NCBI GenBank assembly: GCA_027563935.2
Contig: CM050453.2
Span: forward strand, 86,836,665-86,900,664
Length of the DNA stretch: 64,000 nt
DNA from: Costus lasius
Lineage: Eukaryota; Streptophyta; Magnoliopsida; Zingiberales; Costaceae
Direction of reading: 5' to 3'
The notes beneath the pieces are model-generated. The model saw nothing but the letters and a program-made list of their open reading frames with translations. It had not been told where the DNA came from and did not search any database. Positions 1 to 10,361 of the stretch are shown piece after piece. The translations under genes and the position numbers were made by a program. Every line of letters begins with the position of its first letter. The stretch's first letter is position 1.

Positions 1-532
1 CTCAGGGCGAGGCTTTCGTGTGAAAATCGCGGCTGAGGTGGTCTCTATGCCTCTCGGCGTGAGGCTAAACCCTAAGGACGCCTCCCTCGATTACTCTCTG
101 GATTCTTCGTAAAATTAGGGCTTTCAGTTCCTTTATCTTCTCCTCGTTGAGACGAGTCCGCCGCATATTTCGGATCTCAATTTGGTGCCCTAAATCTGAA
201 GATATGATCTTTCAAAGTTTGCGGTGGAAAAATCGAGAAACGTCATATTTTGGACCAAAAATACGGTAGTGCCGTATTTTTGCAAACTTGCTCCGATTCG
301 TATGAAAATTAACGGGTAATTTCTTCTCGACGTCTAGAATCCATTGATGTGCTCAAATCTTCCAAAATCCATCAAAATATGGTACTTTTTACCTAAAAAT
401 GATGAAAAATAAGAAATGGTATAAATTCTATAATATTTGACAAATAAGGCTTAAAAATAAGCAAAAGAGCATAAATATGACACAAAAAGACCAATGAAAT
501 GACACAATATACTATGAATTTTGGTGTCATCA
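1..532 (-). mobile_element. Athila/Tat-like LTR, partial (cut by window edge)
   Basis: The minus strand at the right edge reads TGATGACACCAAAATTCATA, nearly the same LTR start as in the LTRs at 56098-57909 (minus) and 63256-64000 (plus). It shares with the 56098-57909 LTR the AT-rich stretch with 'aaaataagcaaa' and 'tatgacacaaaaa' next to that edge. One copy of the quasi-palindrome TACGGTAGTGCCGTA is at 262-276. No polypurine tract lies just outside 532, so this is either a solo LTR or the upstream LTR of an element extending left. The other LTR end is outside the window. Confidence 0.7.
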
Positions 533-2250
533 AGAATTCACGTGAAGAGGAGAATTAGGCACTTCATCCTCATCTCAAGATTGAGGGGAAGCTTTTCTAA
601 TTACTTGTCTAGTGATTTTATTGTATTTCATTAAGATTCAATGCAAGATTCATCAATAAACATGCTGTTTTCTTCCAACATGACTGAGTAAACATGTTTT
701 CGGGATTAGGGATGTAGCCCATTGACGTTTATGGATTAAAATTTGTATTTTTATTCTTTGTAATGATCATTATAGCATTGATTTGATTAGAATTGAGTTT
801 AATCCCGTAATTTACTCTAGCCAACTATGATTGCGTCTTAGACGTTGCGAGAAGGATCGGGAGGTGAATCGTAATGTTGGAACTATTCTTTTCAAACCTA
901 CTAATCCAATCATGGGAGTAGTTTGGATTGGTTTGAAGGATTTCATGGTTTTTTATAGAACTTAATGGGCCTAGTTGCGTTAATTGTCTAGAGAGTAGGG
1001 AATTAACGTAGCTAGGTACCGGATTACACTTCAGGAGGAGGTAATCTGTACCTTAGAAAAATCCCTTTCAATACTATAATATTCTGTTCAAGAATTAATT
1101 CTTATTAAATTCATAACTGTCAGTGTGGTGAAAACCCGGGTCCCAACCTTCTAAAACCTAATTTTTTTTTCCCCCAAAATGCTACCTTTATTGCATTTCT
1201 TACTTAGAGTACACACAAAACCCCAATTTGATTCGCCTAGATATAAACGAGTCATATAATCAGTACTTGAGACATAGATGAGTCGTGTAATTGGTACTTG
1301 ACCGCCAGATCCTCGTTGGGAACGATATCTTATTTTATTACTTCGATAAATCCGTGCACTTGTAGACGCATCAAGGAGCCCCTTCAAAGAACTCTCCAGA
1401 CCTAGAGGGGATTGATGTAGGAAGGTCAGACACCGAAGAAGGCAAAATTCCAAAATCAAAATCAGCCCTATAAATTCTTGACCAAAGCCATCACGACCTT
1501 GAAGAAATGCACAGCCAAGCCATGAAAGGCTTAGCAGCATCGGACAAAAACCATGAAGCTTGGATGCGGACAAATGCACGACAATGAAAATATACACGGC
1601 CAAGCCATGAAAGGCTCGACAGTGATGGATGTGCCTAGGTGTGAACCCCATCACGGTTGTGAAGATCTGCACGGCCCAGTCGTGAAGGGATCGAAACCCC
1701 TAAAACCACCCCCATCATGATCATGGAAGGATGCATGGCTAGGCTGTGAAGGGCTCAGAGACACAGGAGTCACCCCAACGACCCTATTTCGATGGTGAGA
1801 TCCCTCTGGACCAGACTCTACTTCTTCCAAGGAGGTCAAAAGGGTTCGGCACGTTGACAATACGATGTTCACAATGCACAAGCCAACCCCTGGATCGCAA
1901 TGTGGGTGTCATCAGCCCATTATCCACCCAAACAAAGATTCAATGGCCCATGTGCTTGACGCCACGATAGCCCAAAGAATCAGTAAATGATCGTTATCAT
2001 AATTTTTTGGCCAACACATCCCAAGAGCATGCCAACACGGTAATAAACCAGCCCATTGTTAGCAAAGTCTTTTGTTTTGTCGTCGTGTGCTCCGAGTTGG
2101 TTTGATGGCCTAGTAGAAGCCCATGAAGTCCCAACCCATATGCCCAGCTTTAGATTCTGTTTGGCTACTTTAGTTATTAGGGGTTGGTAGGATTGCATAA
2201 CAGAAGCATCTTGACTACTTTTAGTTTGTTAGAGTAGGTAGACATGTGTG
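533..2250. repeat. LTR-retrotransposon-like noncoding sequence with diverged tandem repeats
   Basis: No convincing gene is present. Around 1310-1377 the plus strand reads like the end of a Tat/Athila LTR (GTTGGGAACGATATCTTATT, then GTGCACTTGTAGACGCATCA). At 1509, 1594, 1669 and 1732 four diverged units share 'gcacggccaagccatgaaaggct' variants, spaced 85, 75 and 63 bases. The open frame at 1151-1672 (minus) has no family resemblance and overlaps these repeats, so it is not called as a gene. Confidence 0.4.
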
Positions 2251-2271
2251 AAGTGTGTTATTCCCTCCCTT

Positions 2272-2284
2272 ACTCTATAAAAGG
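2272..2284 (+). promoter_or_regulatory. TATA-like box, possibly of an old LTR
   Basis: The sequence CTCTATAAAAGGG is a good TATA box. It is followed by pyrimidine-rich sequence and 'gtgatacaagctcattg', as in retrotransposon LTR promoters. The open frames at 2255-2575 and 2681-2962 downstream match nothing I recognise. Assignment to an LTR is inference. Confidence 0.25.
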
Positions 2285-3019
2285 GAGTTGGAACCTAGTC
2301 TTTTCTTTCAGCTTAATTATGTGATACAAGCTCATTGCGGAAAGGAAAGAGTGTGTAGACAAAGATGTGTGATCCTTGTGAAGGTCACATGCTCTTCCTT
2401 CCTCAGTTCTAACTACGTTCCGATTCCAAGAAGTAAATCACACCTCGGTGCGTCAGGCTCGCCTGTTTTGCTAAATGATAGTGTTATTGTCTTTCAATTG
2501 CGACTTGGTTCTCCCCTTCACCCCACAGATGTTGATACACCAGAGATGTGGAATCTTGCTCTCTCTCTTTGGTGATAGTAGGTTCATAAGCATGCGAACT
2601 GGAATGCCACTTTCAATTTCTTCTTCTATGTTACCCTGAAATGAATTCATGCAATTTCTGCATCGCTTTCTCGTCGTTTCTTGTTGCTATCATTTCCATC
2701 ATATGTTTTTACTTCCCTCATTTCAAGACTCTCTCATGTTTTTTTAGTCATTATCTCATCAACCCTAGAGGACGGAACTAAGGATCCACTCACCTATAGA
2801 TGCTCCATCAAAAAGCCACAATCCCGCAAATTTTGTGCCCCTCTCATCACTTCCTCACATCAAATCAAGGCTAAGAAGATGTCGATGGCAGGATACAAGA
2901 AATTGATTCGTGAAATTCATCTAGTAGGAAGGGACAAGAGTGTAGAAGAGCTTCTGCTTTAATCTCATCGAAATCCATCAAAGATTGAGAGAGATTTGAG
3001 TCAGCACACCAACTATGCT

Positions 3020-3104
3020 CATAGGGAAGAAGCATAATACAAAGACACAATCACGTAACTATCCACATAGGGAAGAAGCATAATATACAAAGACACAATC
3101 ACGA
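3020..3104. repeat. Two-copy tandem repeat, 46-base period
   Basis: The unit 'catagggaagaagcataata' followed by 'caaagacacaatcacg' occurs at 3020 and again at 3066, differing by a 2-base insertion. No function is apparent. Confidence 0.7.
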
Positions 3105-3289
3105 CCTATGATTGCAATCATAGGCAAGAGAGAGAAAGCATATTTCAGCCAATTTTCACAAGGGAGTTGCCAAATTTATGATTTTAATCTTTTTTTGGAT
3201 TGATTGTATATCTTTCTTAAGTTTAAGATTATTTTATTGACTATAACTATAATATAAACTAGTTTCAGGCAATAGAGAATAATCTCTTA

Positions 3290-4010
3290 ATTTTTATTTT
3301 TTAATTCATATTTAGTATGATTGTTGTTTTACTCTAGGTTTGTTAAAGTTCAGTTTAGATGATAACGTGCTTTTAAATAATTGTATTTGATTTATTGGAT
3401 GTCATGGGAGTTAAGCCATAGAGTGAAAGGTGACTTTAGCCTTATAACTCACTAGTTGAACCTATAAAGACTAGACTACAAAAGCATCTAGATTATAGAA
3501 TTTAGTTAATAAAACTAGATTTACATGTGATATTTTAAATCTTTTAATTAAATTTCCGTGGAAATTAGGATATGGCTAAAAGATGATATCTAGTTTTGGA
3601 ATCGTAAAATAAATCTTATAATCATTAGATTATGAAAGTAGATAGGTTATATGGGATAAAAACATCTATACTTATACTTGTACTTAATGATATTAATTAG
3701 GATTGATAATCAAAGTGATCGACGATTATTAGACAAATTAAATATTATAAATTCAAGTAGATTTTCCTTTTAACAACCCAAATTAATTCAACTCGTGATT
3801 TTATGATATTACTTTACGAAAATTATTATGATGAAATCTCATATCCGAACTTCCCATCATTCTCTTATTTTGCTCTATTCAAACACAGGTTATTAACAAT
3901 TTGATACGCTAGATTATATAAGCATGATTCGTTACTACTTGAGTTTATGAGATCAATACTTATTTTATTACTTTGACATAGCTATGTACTTACAGAACTT
4001 GTCACATTGC
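3290..4010 (+). mobile_element. LTR-like repeat, copy 1 (related to 13706-14440)
   Basis: This ~720-base block is collinear with 13706-14440. Both begin 'aattcatatttagtatgatt', share 'gatttacatgtgatatttta' in the middle, and end with 'gatacttattttattacttt' type sequence typical of the 3' end of Tat/Athila LTRs. Copy 2 is followed by a primer-binding-site-like motif and a gypsy gag relic, which supports the LTR reading for both. Many differences between the copies show that they are old. Confidence 0.55.
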
Positions 4011-5565
4011 CACCAGTGCATACTAGCATAGATTTATCTTTTTTATTGTTTGACTACAAGAATGAGAACAATTTATTTTGTATTATACTGTATAACACTT
4101 TAGTGAATGATATTTTTATACGGTTGCTAAAAAAATTAAAAGTTTATTGTTTCAATAGCACTTCAAAGTAATAATGTACGATTTCATCTAAGATTTTGTG
4201 CTCATGCAATTAATTTAGTCAATGACGATTGTTTAAAAGTGGTAGGATTGGTATGAAATGCATTAAGGGTTCTCAAGGCCTTATAATAAATAACTCAAAA
4301 ATAATTCATTCACTTGATCTATGCTAATCCACAAAACCTTGTAGTTCAATTACTTTGATGCAAGAATCATTATATAAGAAAAGTCATTTGTTATTGGCGA
4401 TAATCTTATTTCCTTAATATATTTATAAGTAATGCATGAAACTTTCTAAAATTAAACTAACTTGATTGATTGAAGGTTGATCCACACTTGAAAGTGTGGA
4501 GTTTGATGATGACATATGCATGTCATAGTTTGAATAATAATTAGAAGTCAATTCTCAATAAATTTCAAAATTATATAGTTATTGGAACTTAAATCAACTT
4601 TGTTTACTTTTTTTTATATATAAAATGCCTTGAGATTTGTTAACAATTCACATATCCACTATAGCATTAGAGTAAACTTTTTAATTGCAGAGGACATGTC
4701 TTAGTCAATAATAAGGTCCTCGAATTAATTTCACCTTCACCACTAGGATTTGTTTTCTTGCCCAAAAAAAAAATACTTACTAAAAAACTATTATTTCTGT
4801 TTTTTTTTTTTCAAGTAAGATATTTATTCAAAAAATATGAAAACAAATCGGAGAATTGATATTTTGTAGAGATGAAATATCATTTCCTTGTACCTATTTA
4901 ATATTATTGTGAATGTTGTCTTTTTATTTCAAACAATACTTTAAACCATAAAATAGTAAAATAAATACTATGTTATCAATACACTTTCAACTACACTACG
5001 CTTAATCCTAGAGTTGATTCAACTAGACTTAGACCAAGCTCATGCAAGTGTATATGAGTGTGGATTAAATATGGGTTGAATCAAATGAATTAATTGAGGA
5101 CATTTGAAAATGCCAAAATAAATAAGAAATAGCCTATCTTATAAGTGGTGCTCTATATAGTGGTATCAAATGTGGGACTAAGAAAGAGAAGTTTTTAATT
5201 TCTTCCAACAATATCTTACATACTTCAAAGTTGGACAAAGTGAAAAAAAAAATATATCGATATACACTGAAGTTACGCAGTTAATAAATTATTTTAAAAA
5301 GTCACTTATGTTGAAGATACTTTTGTCTTTAAAAAAAAATTAATTTGTATTCACAGGCCGGTAGAATGTGAAGATACTTTCCATGCATTTACTTTGCGTC
5401 GAAAAATAGGTATTACACATCTGATTTTTCAAGATTTCATAGATGAAAAAATTTTCTTTACTTTGCGTGGAAAATAGAAGCACGTTGAATTCTCATGCAA
5501 ACTCATGTAGCCACGCTTGAAGTCTTGAACCTTGTTCAATGCGCACAAAGGGAGCCAATAAATTG
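4011..5565. other. AT-rich intergenic DNA, no gene seen
   Basis: No open frame or RNA gene is supported. Two short inverted repeats stand side by side: a perfect 9-base stem at 4481-4500 (TCCACACTT/AAGTGTGGA) and a 7-base stem at 4509-4526 (ATGACAT/ATGTCAT). From about 5370 the sequence is a diverged copy of the repeat described at 6149-6303. Confidence 0.5.
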
Positions 5566-6077
5566 AAAATAAGTTGGCTTAATTTTTGTGGCAGAAAAAG
5601 ATTCGGAGCCAATATCACACCAGGCCCTCTATTACAAATCTTAAAGTAAGATCATACCAGCGAGCAAAGATTTGTCACTCTCAAAGCAACGAGTATGTGG
5701 AGAAGCCCTTCTTAATGAATAAATGATTTCTCTAAATTCTGCTTTGTTAGTCGTCCACCGATTACGACTAGAGAGAAAAATGAAAGTCAAGCTCTTACTG
5801 GTTCATCCATTCTTAAAATTCCGAATAATAATCGAATCTAAGCGATGAGGATAAATTAACAACCCATTTCGTTCTTCCTTTAAATCATATAGCTCAATTT
5901 TTATTTTTTTTTCTTAGCAGCCATGGCTAGAACTCCATGCTTCTTCCCCTCGCGCATGGCACTTTGGCACTTTTCTTCTTCTACTACTTTGCACTTCACT
6001 AGGTCACTCCCCAAGCATCTGACACAATCTCTGCAAACCAATCTCTGTCGGGAAACCAGAAAATAACCTCCGTACAA
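5566..6077 (+). pseudogene. Truncated G-type lectin receptor kinase copy (promoter and N-terminus only)
   Basis: From 5566 this is collinear with the region upstream of the intact kinase gene (8138-10361) and its frameshifted paralogue (16595-17056). It includes the shared 5' leader and the start ATG at 5923 in the context CAGCCATGGCTAGAACTCC. Homology continues for about 50 codons of the signal peptide and the beginning of the lectin domain, then stops abruptly at 6077, where unrelated AT-rich sequence begins. Relative to the intact copy the signal-peptide part has a net 8-base insertion, so the frame shifts and soon meets TAA. It is a dead fragment. Its value is as an empty-site control for the hAT insertion, because 'ccaggccctctatta' is uninterrupted at 5628-5642. 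Confidence 0.85.
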
Positions 6078-6148
6078 AATGTGTTATTAAAATATATAGA
6101 ATATTTATATACAAAATGTTTCATTTTCAAGATTTTATAGAGGAGAAA

Positions 6149-7037
6149 ATTTTGAACAATGGATCTTTCCATGCATCTACTTTGCATGGAAAATAGAAGC
6201 ACGTTGAATTGTCCACGCAAACTCATGGAGCCAATAAATCATAACTCGTGGCTTGAAATTTATTTAGGTGCTTGGAATTTCTGTATACGCATTTAATTCG
6301 ATTAAGGAATATGCGTGGGAATTTTCTTTTCTACATCGACATATGAATTAAATAGTTTATTATACCCATTTTTCTCTCTTGGTATTAGATCTGATAATTC
6401 GGGTCAACAGATCATAAATGGGTTATGTCAATTGTGACTAGTGATCCAATTAAGCTAATTCGAACATGACTCATTTAATTAATTGGGTCAAACTATATAA
6501 CTTGAACACGACCTCGAATATAATCGGGTCAACCCGATACAACCTGAATAACCCATTCATCATTCATATTTTAAATATAAATAATAAATTAATAAAAATT
6601 ATATTAAAATTAATAAAAATTTAGGCTTATGAGTGGGCCAAAATCTAGTTTAAAAGATAGTTAAAAGATATTTGGGTTTATGAACTAGTAATGAGAGTTA
6701 GATGAGTCTATATTTAAATTTTTTATATATAAATATATATTATAATCGGATTAAGCGGGTCAACCCGTTTATAACCCGACACGACCCAATTATTTTTGGG
6801 TCATAAATGGGTTAACCTATTTATGATTCAAACATAATTATGACTAATCTGAATCTATCTAACTTCGTGTCAAATCGGATCGGGACAATGGATCTTCGAT
6901 GCATTTACTTTGCATGGAAAATAGAAAACACGTTGAATTGTCCACGCAAACTCATGGAGCCAATAAATCACAACTTGTGGCTTGAAATTTATTTAGGTGC
7001 TTGGAATTCCGTATACGTACTTAATTCGACCAAAGAA
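6149..7037 (+). repeat. Pair of ~150-base direct repeats flanking a MITE-like block
   Basis: The block 6149-6303 ('acaatggatctttccatgca' through 'ggtgcttggaattt') recurs at 6886-7037 with few changes. A third, more diverged copy lies at about 5370-5600, just upstream of the truncated kinase copy. The sequence between the two close copies (about 6385-6890) is AT-rich with several GGGTCAACCCG-type palindromes, such as 'gggtcaacccgatac' and 'gcgggtcaacccgttt'. That pattern is common in subterminal regions of non-autonomous hAT elements. I could not find terminal repeats or a target-site duplication for it. Confidence 0.5.
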
Positions 7038-7448
7038 TAAGAATAAAGTATGCCTTAGGGATTTGTGTGCACGAATCCGTAAGCCTAAATCTAAGGCTAA
7101 AAGCGAGGTAGCCGCTTAAGAATTTTTTTCAAAAAATATTCGCGCTTCCTTTTCTACATCGGCATATCAATTAAATAATTTATTATACCCATTTTTCTAT
7201 CTTGGCATATCAATAAAATAAATTAAAATATAGTAAAAAAAAACAATGTGGATGCTTAGACATGAAAGTGGTGTTGAACAAAATGATTTTGAAAATAGAA
7301 CGGTACTGAAAGCATAACATAAAATTCTAATTAATACTGTTTGGAAACATGTGTCGGAATTATTATTTGGAATTACAATTATTTGAGAACAGAATTTATT
7401 TATTTATACACATAACCTATGACTTATGGATATCATATGCCAAAACAA

Positions 7449-7450
<2 letters not shown>

Positions 7451-7494
<44 letters not shown>
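7451..7494. repeat. (TA)n microsatellite
   Basis: About 22 uninterrupted TA dinucleotides. Confidence 0.95.
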
Positions 7495-7496
<2 letters not shown>

Positions 7497-7700
7497 GGCC
7501 AAATTTGTCCCCATATAATTTTGGGTATTGGATCTGCTATATGTAGAGTGCATATGAAGTTTATGTGTGAGTGGCCAATGGCAATGTGAAGGCGAACCCT
7601 CAAATTATTAAACTAGTTATAGTTGTAGCAACCTTCAAATATATGGTAGAGCTATGACTACACTTAATGTGGATGGGTATCCTATACCCCTTATGTTCAA

Positions 7701-7816
7701 GTAACTCGCGGTGAGCTCGCGGCAACTACAACAACTCGCAGCGGGCTCACGGCAATTGCAATGACTCGCGGCAAGCTCGTGGCGACTACAACGACTCGTG
7801 GCGACGAGCGGCGGGG
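7701..7816. repeat. 30-base minisatellite, four copies
   Basis: Units start at 7701, 7731, 7761 and 7791, an exact 30-base period, with the form 'gtaactcgcggtgagctcgc' followed by 'ggcaactaca'. It is GC-rich in otherwise AT-rich DNA. Open frames across it on both strands (7635-7919 minus, 7761-7946 plus) are by-products of the repeat. The surrounding segment 7660-8000 also repeats 'gtagtagtgggtatccat'. Confidence 0.85.
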
Positions 7817-8845
7817 TCGCTGCGACGGCAGCAACAAGCGGCGACGACAAACAATGGAATTTGGTGATGGTGGCGATGGTCGTCACAAATTTAGGGATCG
7901 AGTAGTAGTGGGTATCCATTTTTTTTTATTATTATTATTATTATAATATTATATATATGTATATATACATACTCAGGATCGGGTAGTAGTGGGTATCCAT
8001 CTTATACTACCCAAACCTGTAACTTAGGTAGTATACATACTACCCATATCTAAATCAAACCTGAATAAAAAAATACCCGATTAATTATAATCGGATTCGG
8101 ATAGGTCATATGCTTGCTAAAAATCAACCTGACTACTAAGTGACAGTTGGGGAAAAGATGCCGGCAACACATACGGAGGCTATTAGAGCACAAATAAGCT
8201 TACTATATTTAAAATGAAAATAAGGTGCCAATATCACACCAAACCCTCTATTAGAGGTGGCCATGGGCCGTGCCCGGGGCCGGCCCGGGCCTGGGCCTAC
8301 CTCGGCCCGACTTCTGGCGGGCCGTGCCAGGCACAGCCCAATTGTAACCGTGCCGTGCCGGGCACGGCAGGACTGAAAAATGCCTGGGCCCGACACGGCC
8401 CGTGGCACGTTTAGGCGTGCCGGCCCAGGCACGGCTCAGCTTCTGGCCGGGCCCGAATCCGGCACGCGGGCCGAATCCGGCACACGGGCCAGTCGTGCCG
8501 GATTCGGCACGCGGGCTGAAACTGGCCCGCGAGCTATGGTCGGCCCAGCGGGCCGTGCCAGGCACAGCCCGAATGTGGCCCACAGGCCGACTTTGGCCCG
8601 CTTCATTAAATTAAATAAAATATTAATAAAATAAGAAATTGAGAATTATATATTTTGCATAATTTTTTTTAAAAAAATATTTAATTATTATTTAATTAAT
8701 TATTTTATTTTAAACATATATAATTTTAATTTTAATATATTTTATTAAATTAATATTAATTTATTTATTAACAATACTAACAACACATGACTAAAGTTAA
8801 AACCAACTCGATTAAATTTCATATTCATAAATTATACATTTAAGC

Positions 8846-9169
8846 TTAAATCAATTGCCGACATAATGGGCATACACAATTGACCCGTAGCCAACTACGC
8901 AAGCAGCTACTATGGAAGATATGTGAGCATTGTGTTAAGCATACTTGCGCTCCGTGCTCCATCTTCTCTATGCATATTGCGCACTCCATGTTTTCAGCTC
9001 TACCTCCTTCTTCAATAATAAAAAACTCAAGTGACTCTTGTGCTTGGTTTGTTTCGATATATTGCTCCGGCTCATCGTTAATATTATCACTATCCTCCTC
9101 ACTATCACTTATTTCAAAGTCATCAACCTCTATCTCAATCTCAACCCCAGAAGGAGAGGGAGAAGCCAA
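8846..9169 (-). CDS. RING-H2 finger protein, probably an exon, inside the hAT element
   Basis: The frame ends in a C-terminal RING-H2 domain with all eight ligands spaced canonically: C63-X2-C66-X14-C81-X-H83-X2-H86-X2-C89-X10-C100-X2-C103, with a tryptophan (W93) in the usual E2-contact area. RING-H2 proteins usually act as E3 ubiquitin ligases. The first 60 residues are acidic and serine-rich with no recognisable domain. The frame starts at a TTG preceded in frame by a stop, and the only internal methionine is M61, just before the first cysteine. A real protein would therefore need an upstream exon. On the same strand, a TATA-like box lies at about 9695-9703 and a good splice donor (CAA/GTAAGT) near 9455. 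An upstream ATG in that putative exon cannot be joined to this frame with confidence. Confidence 0.55.
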   Translation of the reverse strand: MASPSPSGVEIEIEVDDFEISDSEEDSDNINDEPEQYIETNQAQESLEFFIIEEGGRAENMECAICIEKMEHGAQVCLTQCSHIFHSSCLRSWLRVNCVCPLCRQLI

Positions 9170-9377
9170 AAATTCTTATCTTGCATGATCAGATAAGTGG
9201 ATAAAGTGTTCTTCAAACCTGAATACATCAATTCGTATAAGTTGACTAACACGTTCGATAATACTTAAAATAGTGATTCTCCATTAATCAGCATTGAAGA
9301 AATTTAAGGTAGATGTAAGGAAGATTGAACGTTGAGAATTTGGCATAATGATAATTATCTTCACTCTTCTATTATCT

Positions 9378-9510
9378 GTCATTTTTCTCTATGTCTCGTG
9401 CTCGTGCTCACTATGTGATAATTATATTATAAAAGTAAATTAATTTAATACTTACTTGATCTTCTCCACGTCTAGTCACGTGGTGAGCACGAGGCATAGA
9501 AAAAAATGAC
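9378..9510. repeat. Inverted repeat inside the hAT element
   Basis: Arm one, 9378-9411, pairs with arm two, 9483-9510 (GTGAGCACGAGGCATAGA and onward). There is one 6-base bulge caused by a doubled CTCGTG and a few mismatches. The loop is about 71 bases. RNA from either strand could fold here. Confidence 0.7.
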
Positions 9511-9694
9511 TAGTCTAGACCGAGAGAGCATTGAATTCTTGATGGCTAAAAAAAAGCTTACGTTTGAGTTCAATTAAGAAACTAATTGTAACTCAAGACT
9601 TAGAAAAGAGATTAAGAGAGTATTAAGAGAGAATGAGAAATTATTCCAAAGATAGTTGGAAACTTGTGTGAAGAAATGAGAGGGTTGGGGGGTC

Positions 9695-9703
9695 AATTTA
9701 TAG
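9695..9703 (-). promoter_or_regulatory. TATA-like box for the transcription unit inside the hAT element
   Basis: The minus strand reads CCCTATAAATTGACC. Pyrimidine-rich sequence, a short ATG frame and a GTAAGT donor at about 9455 follow before the RING frame. The arrangement looks like promoter, leader exon and intron, but this is inference. Confidence 0.35.
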
Positions 9704-10072
9704 GGATGAATTGGGTGTATAATTACATATTTATATCCTATTTTTAATTATTAAAAGGGGCTAAAATGGTAATTTTATACCATAAAGACAATTATATCCC
9801 TAACTTTTAAAATTTTTATAACTATTATAAGGGCATTTAGGTAAAAATGCATGTTCATGTCGTGTCGTGCCGTGCCCGGCGCGCGTGCCATGCCTGGCCC
9901 GGCCCGCGTGCCGTGCCTGGCCCGGGTCTGTACCGTGCCTGGCCCGGAACGCCTGCGGGCCGTGCCCGGCCCGGCCCACGGGCCGCGAACCCTCAGCCCA
10001 GCACGACCCGAGCCGGGCCACGGGCCGTGCCGTGCCGAGCCGTGCGGGCCCGTTGGCCACCTCTACCCTCTA

Positions 10073-10082
10073 TCTATAAAAA
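10073..10082 (+). promoter_or_regulatory. Putative TATA box of the intact lectin receptor kinase
   Basis: The sequence TCTATAAAAA lies 280-290 bases before the start codon and directly abuts the right target-site duplication of the hAT element. The frameshifted paralogue has the same CTATAAAA at 16748-16755, in front of the same leader. The leader contains the conserved 'cgagcaaagatttg'. Use as a promoter is inferred from motif and conservation. Confidence 0.5.
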
Positions 10083-10361
10083 ATTACAAATCTTAAAAGT
10101 AAGATCATACCAGCGAGCAAAGATTTGTCACTCTCAAAGCAACGAGGATGTGGAGAAGCCCTTCTCAATGAATAAAAGATTTCCCTTTCGTTAGTTGTCC
10201 AACGATTACGACTAGATAGAAAAATCAAAGTCACGCTCTTCCTGGTTCATGCATACTTAAAATTCCAAATAATAATCGAATCTCAGCGATGAGGATGAAA
10301 TTAACTACCCGTTTCGTTCTTCATTTAAATCACATATAGCTCAATTTTTTTCTTAGCAGCC

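Larger units (their letters stand above)
8252..10065 (-). mobile_element. Non-autonomous hAT transposon carrying a RING-H2 frame
   Basis: The terminal inverted repeats are TAGAGGTGGCCA at 8252-8263 and TGGCCACCTCTA at 10054-10065. The element is flanked by a perfect 8-base target-site duplication, CCCTCTAT (8244-8251 and 10066-10073). Length is 1814 bases. Both ends (about 8260-8600 and 9850-10055) are very GC-rich and packed with GGGCCGTGCC/GGCACGGCCC motifs, the subterminal repeat style of plant hAT elements. The middle is AT-rich. No hAT transposase (BED finger or C-terminal dimerisation domain) is present, so it would need transposase in trans. The only plausible protein is a RING-H2 frame on the minus strand. 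Strand is given as that of this frame. Two tandem paralogues of the flanking DNA lack the element. Confidence 0.93.

Noticed and set aside
1151..1672. 173-aa minus-strand frame
   Set aside because: It runs through diverged tandem repeats and an LTR-like end, shows no family resemblance and starts without context.
8136..8634. Overlapping long frames on both strands in the GC-rich hAT end (also 9800-10194)
   Set aside because: They arise from GGGCCGTGCC-type repeats that lack stop codons; composition is extreme (Pro/Arg/Ala/Gly) and several frames overlap.
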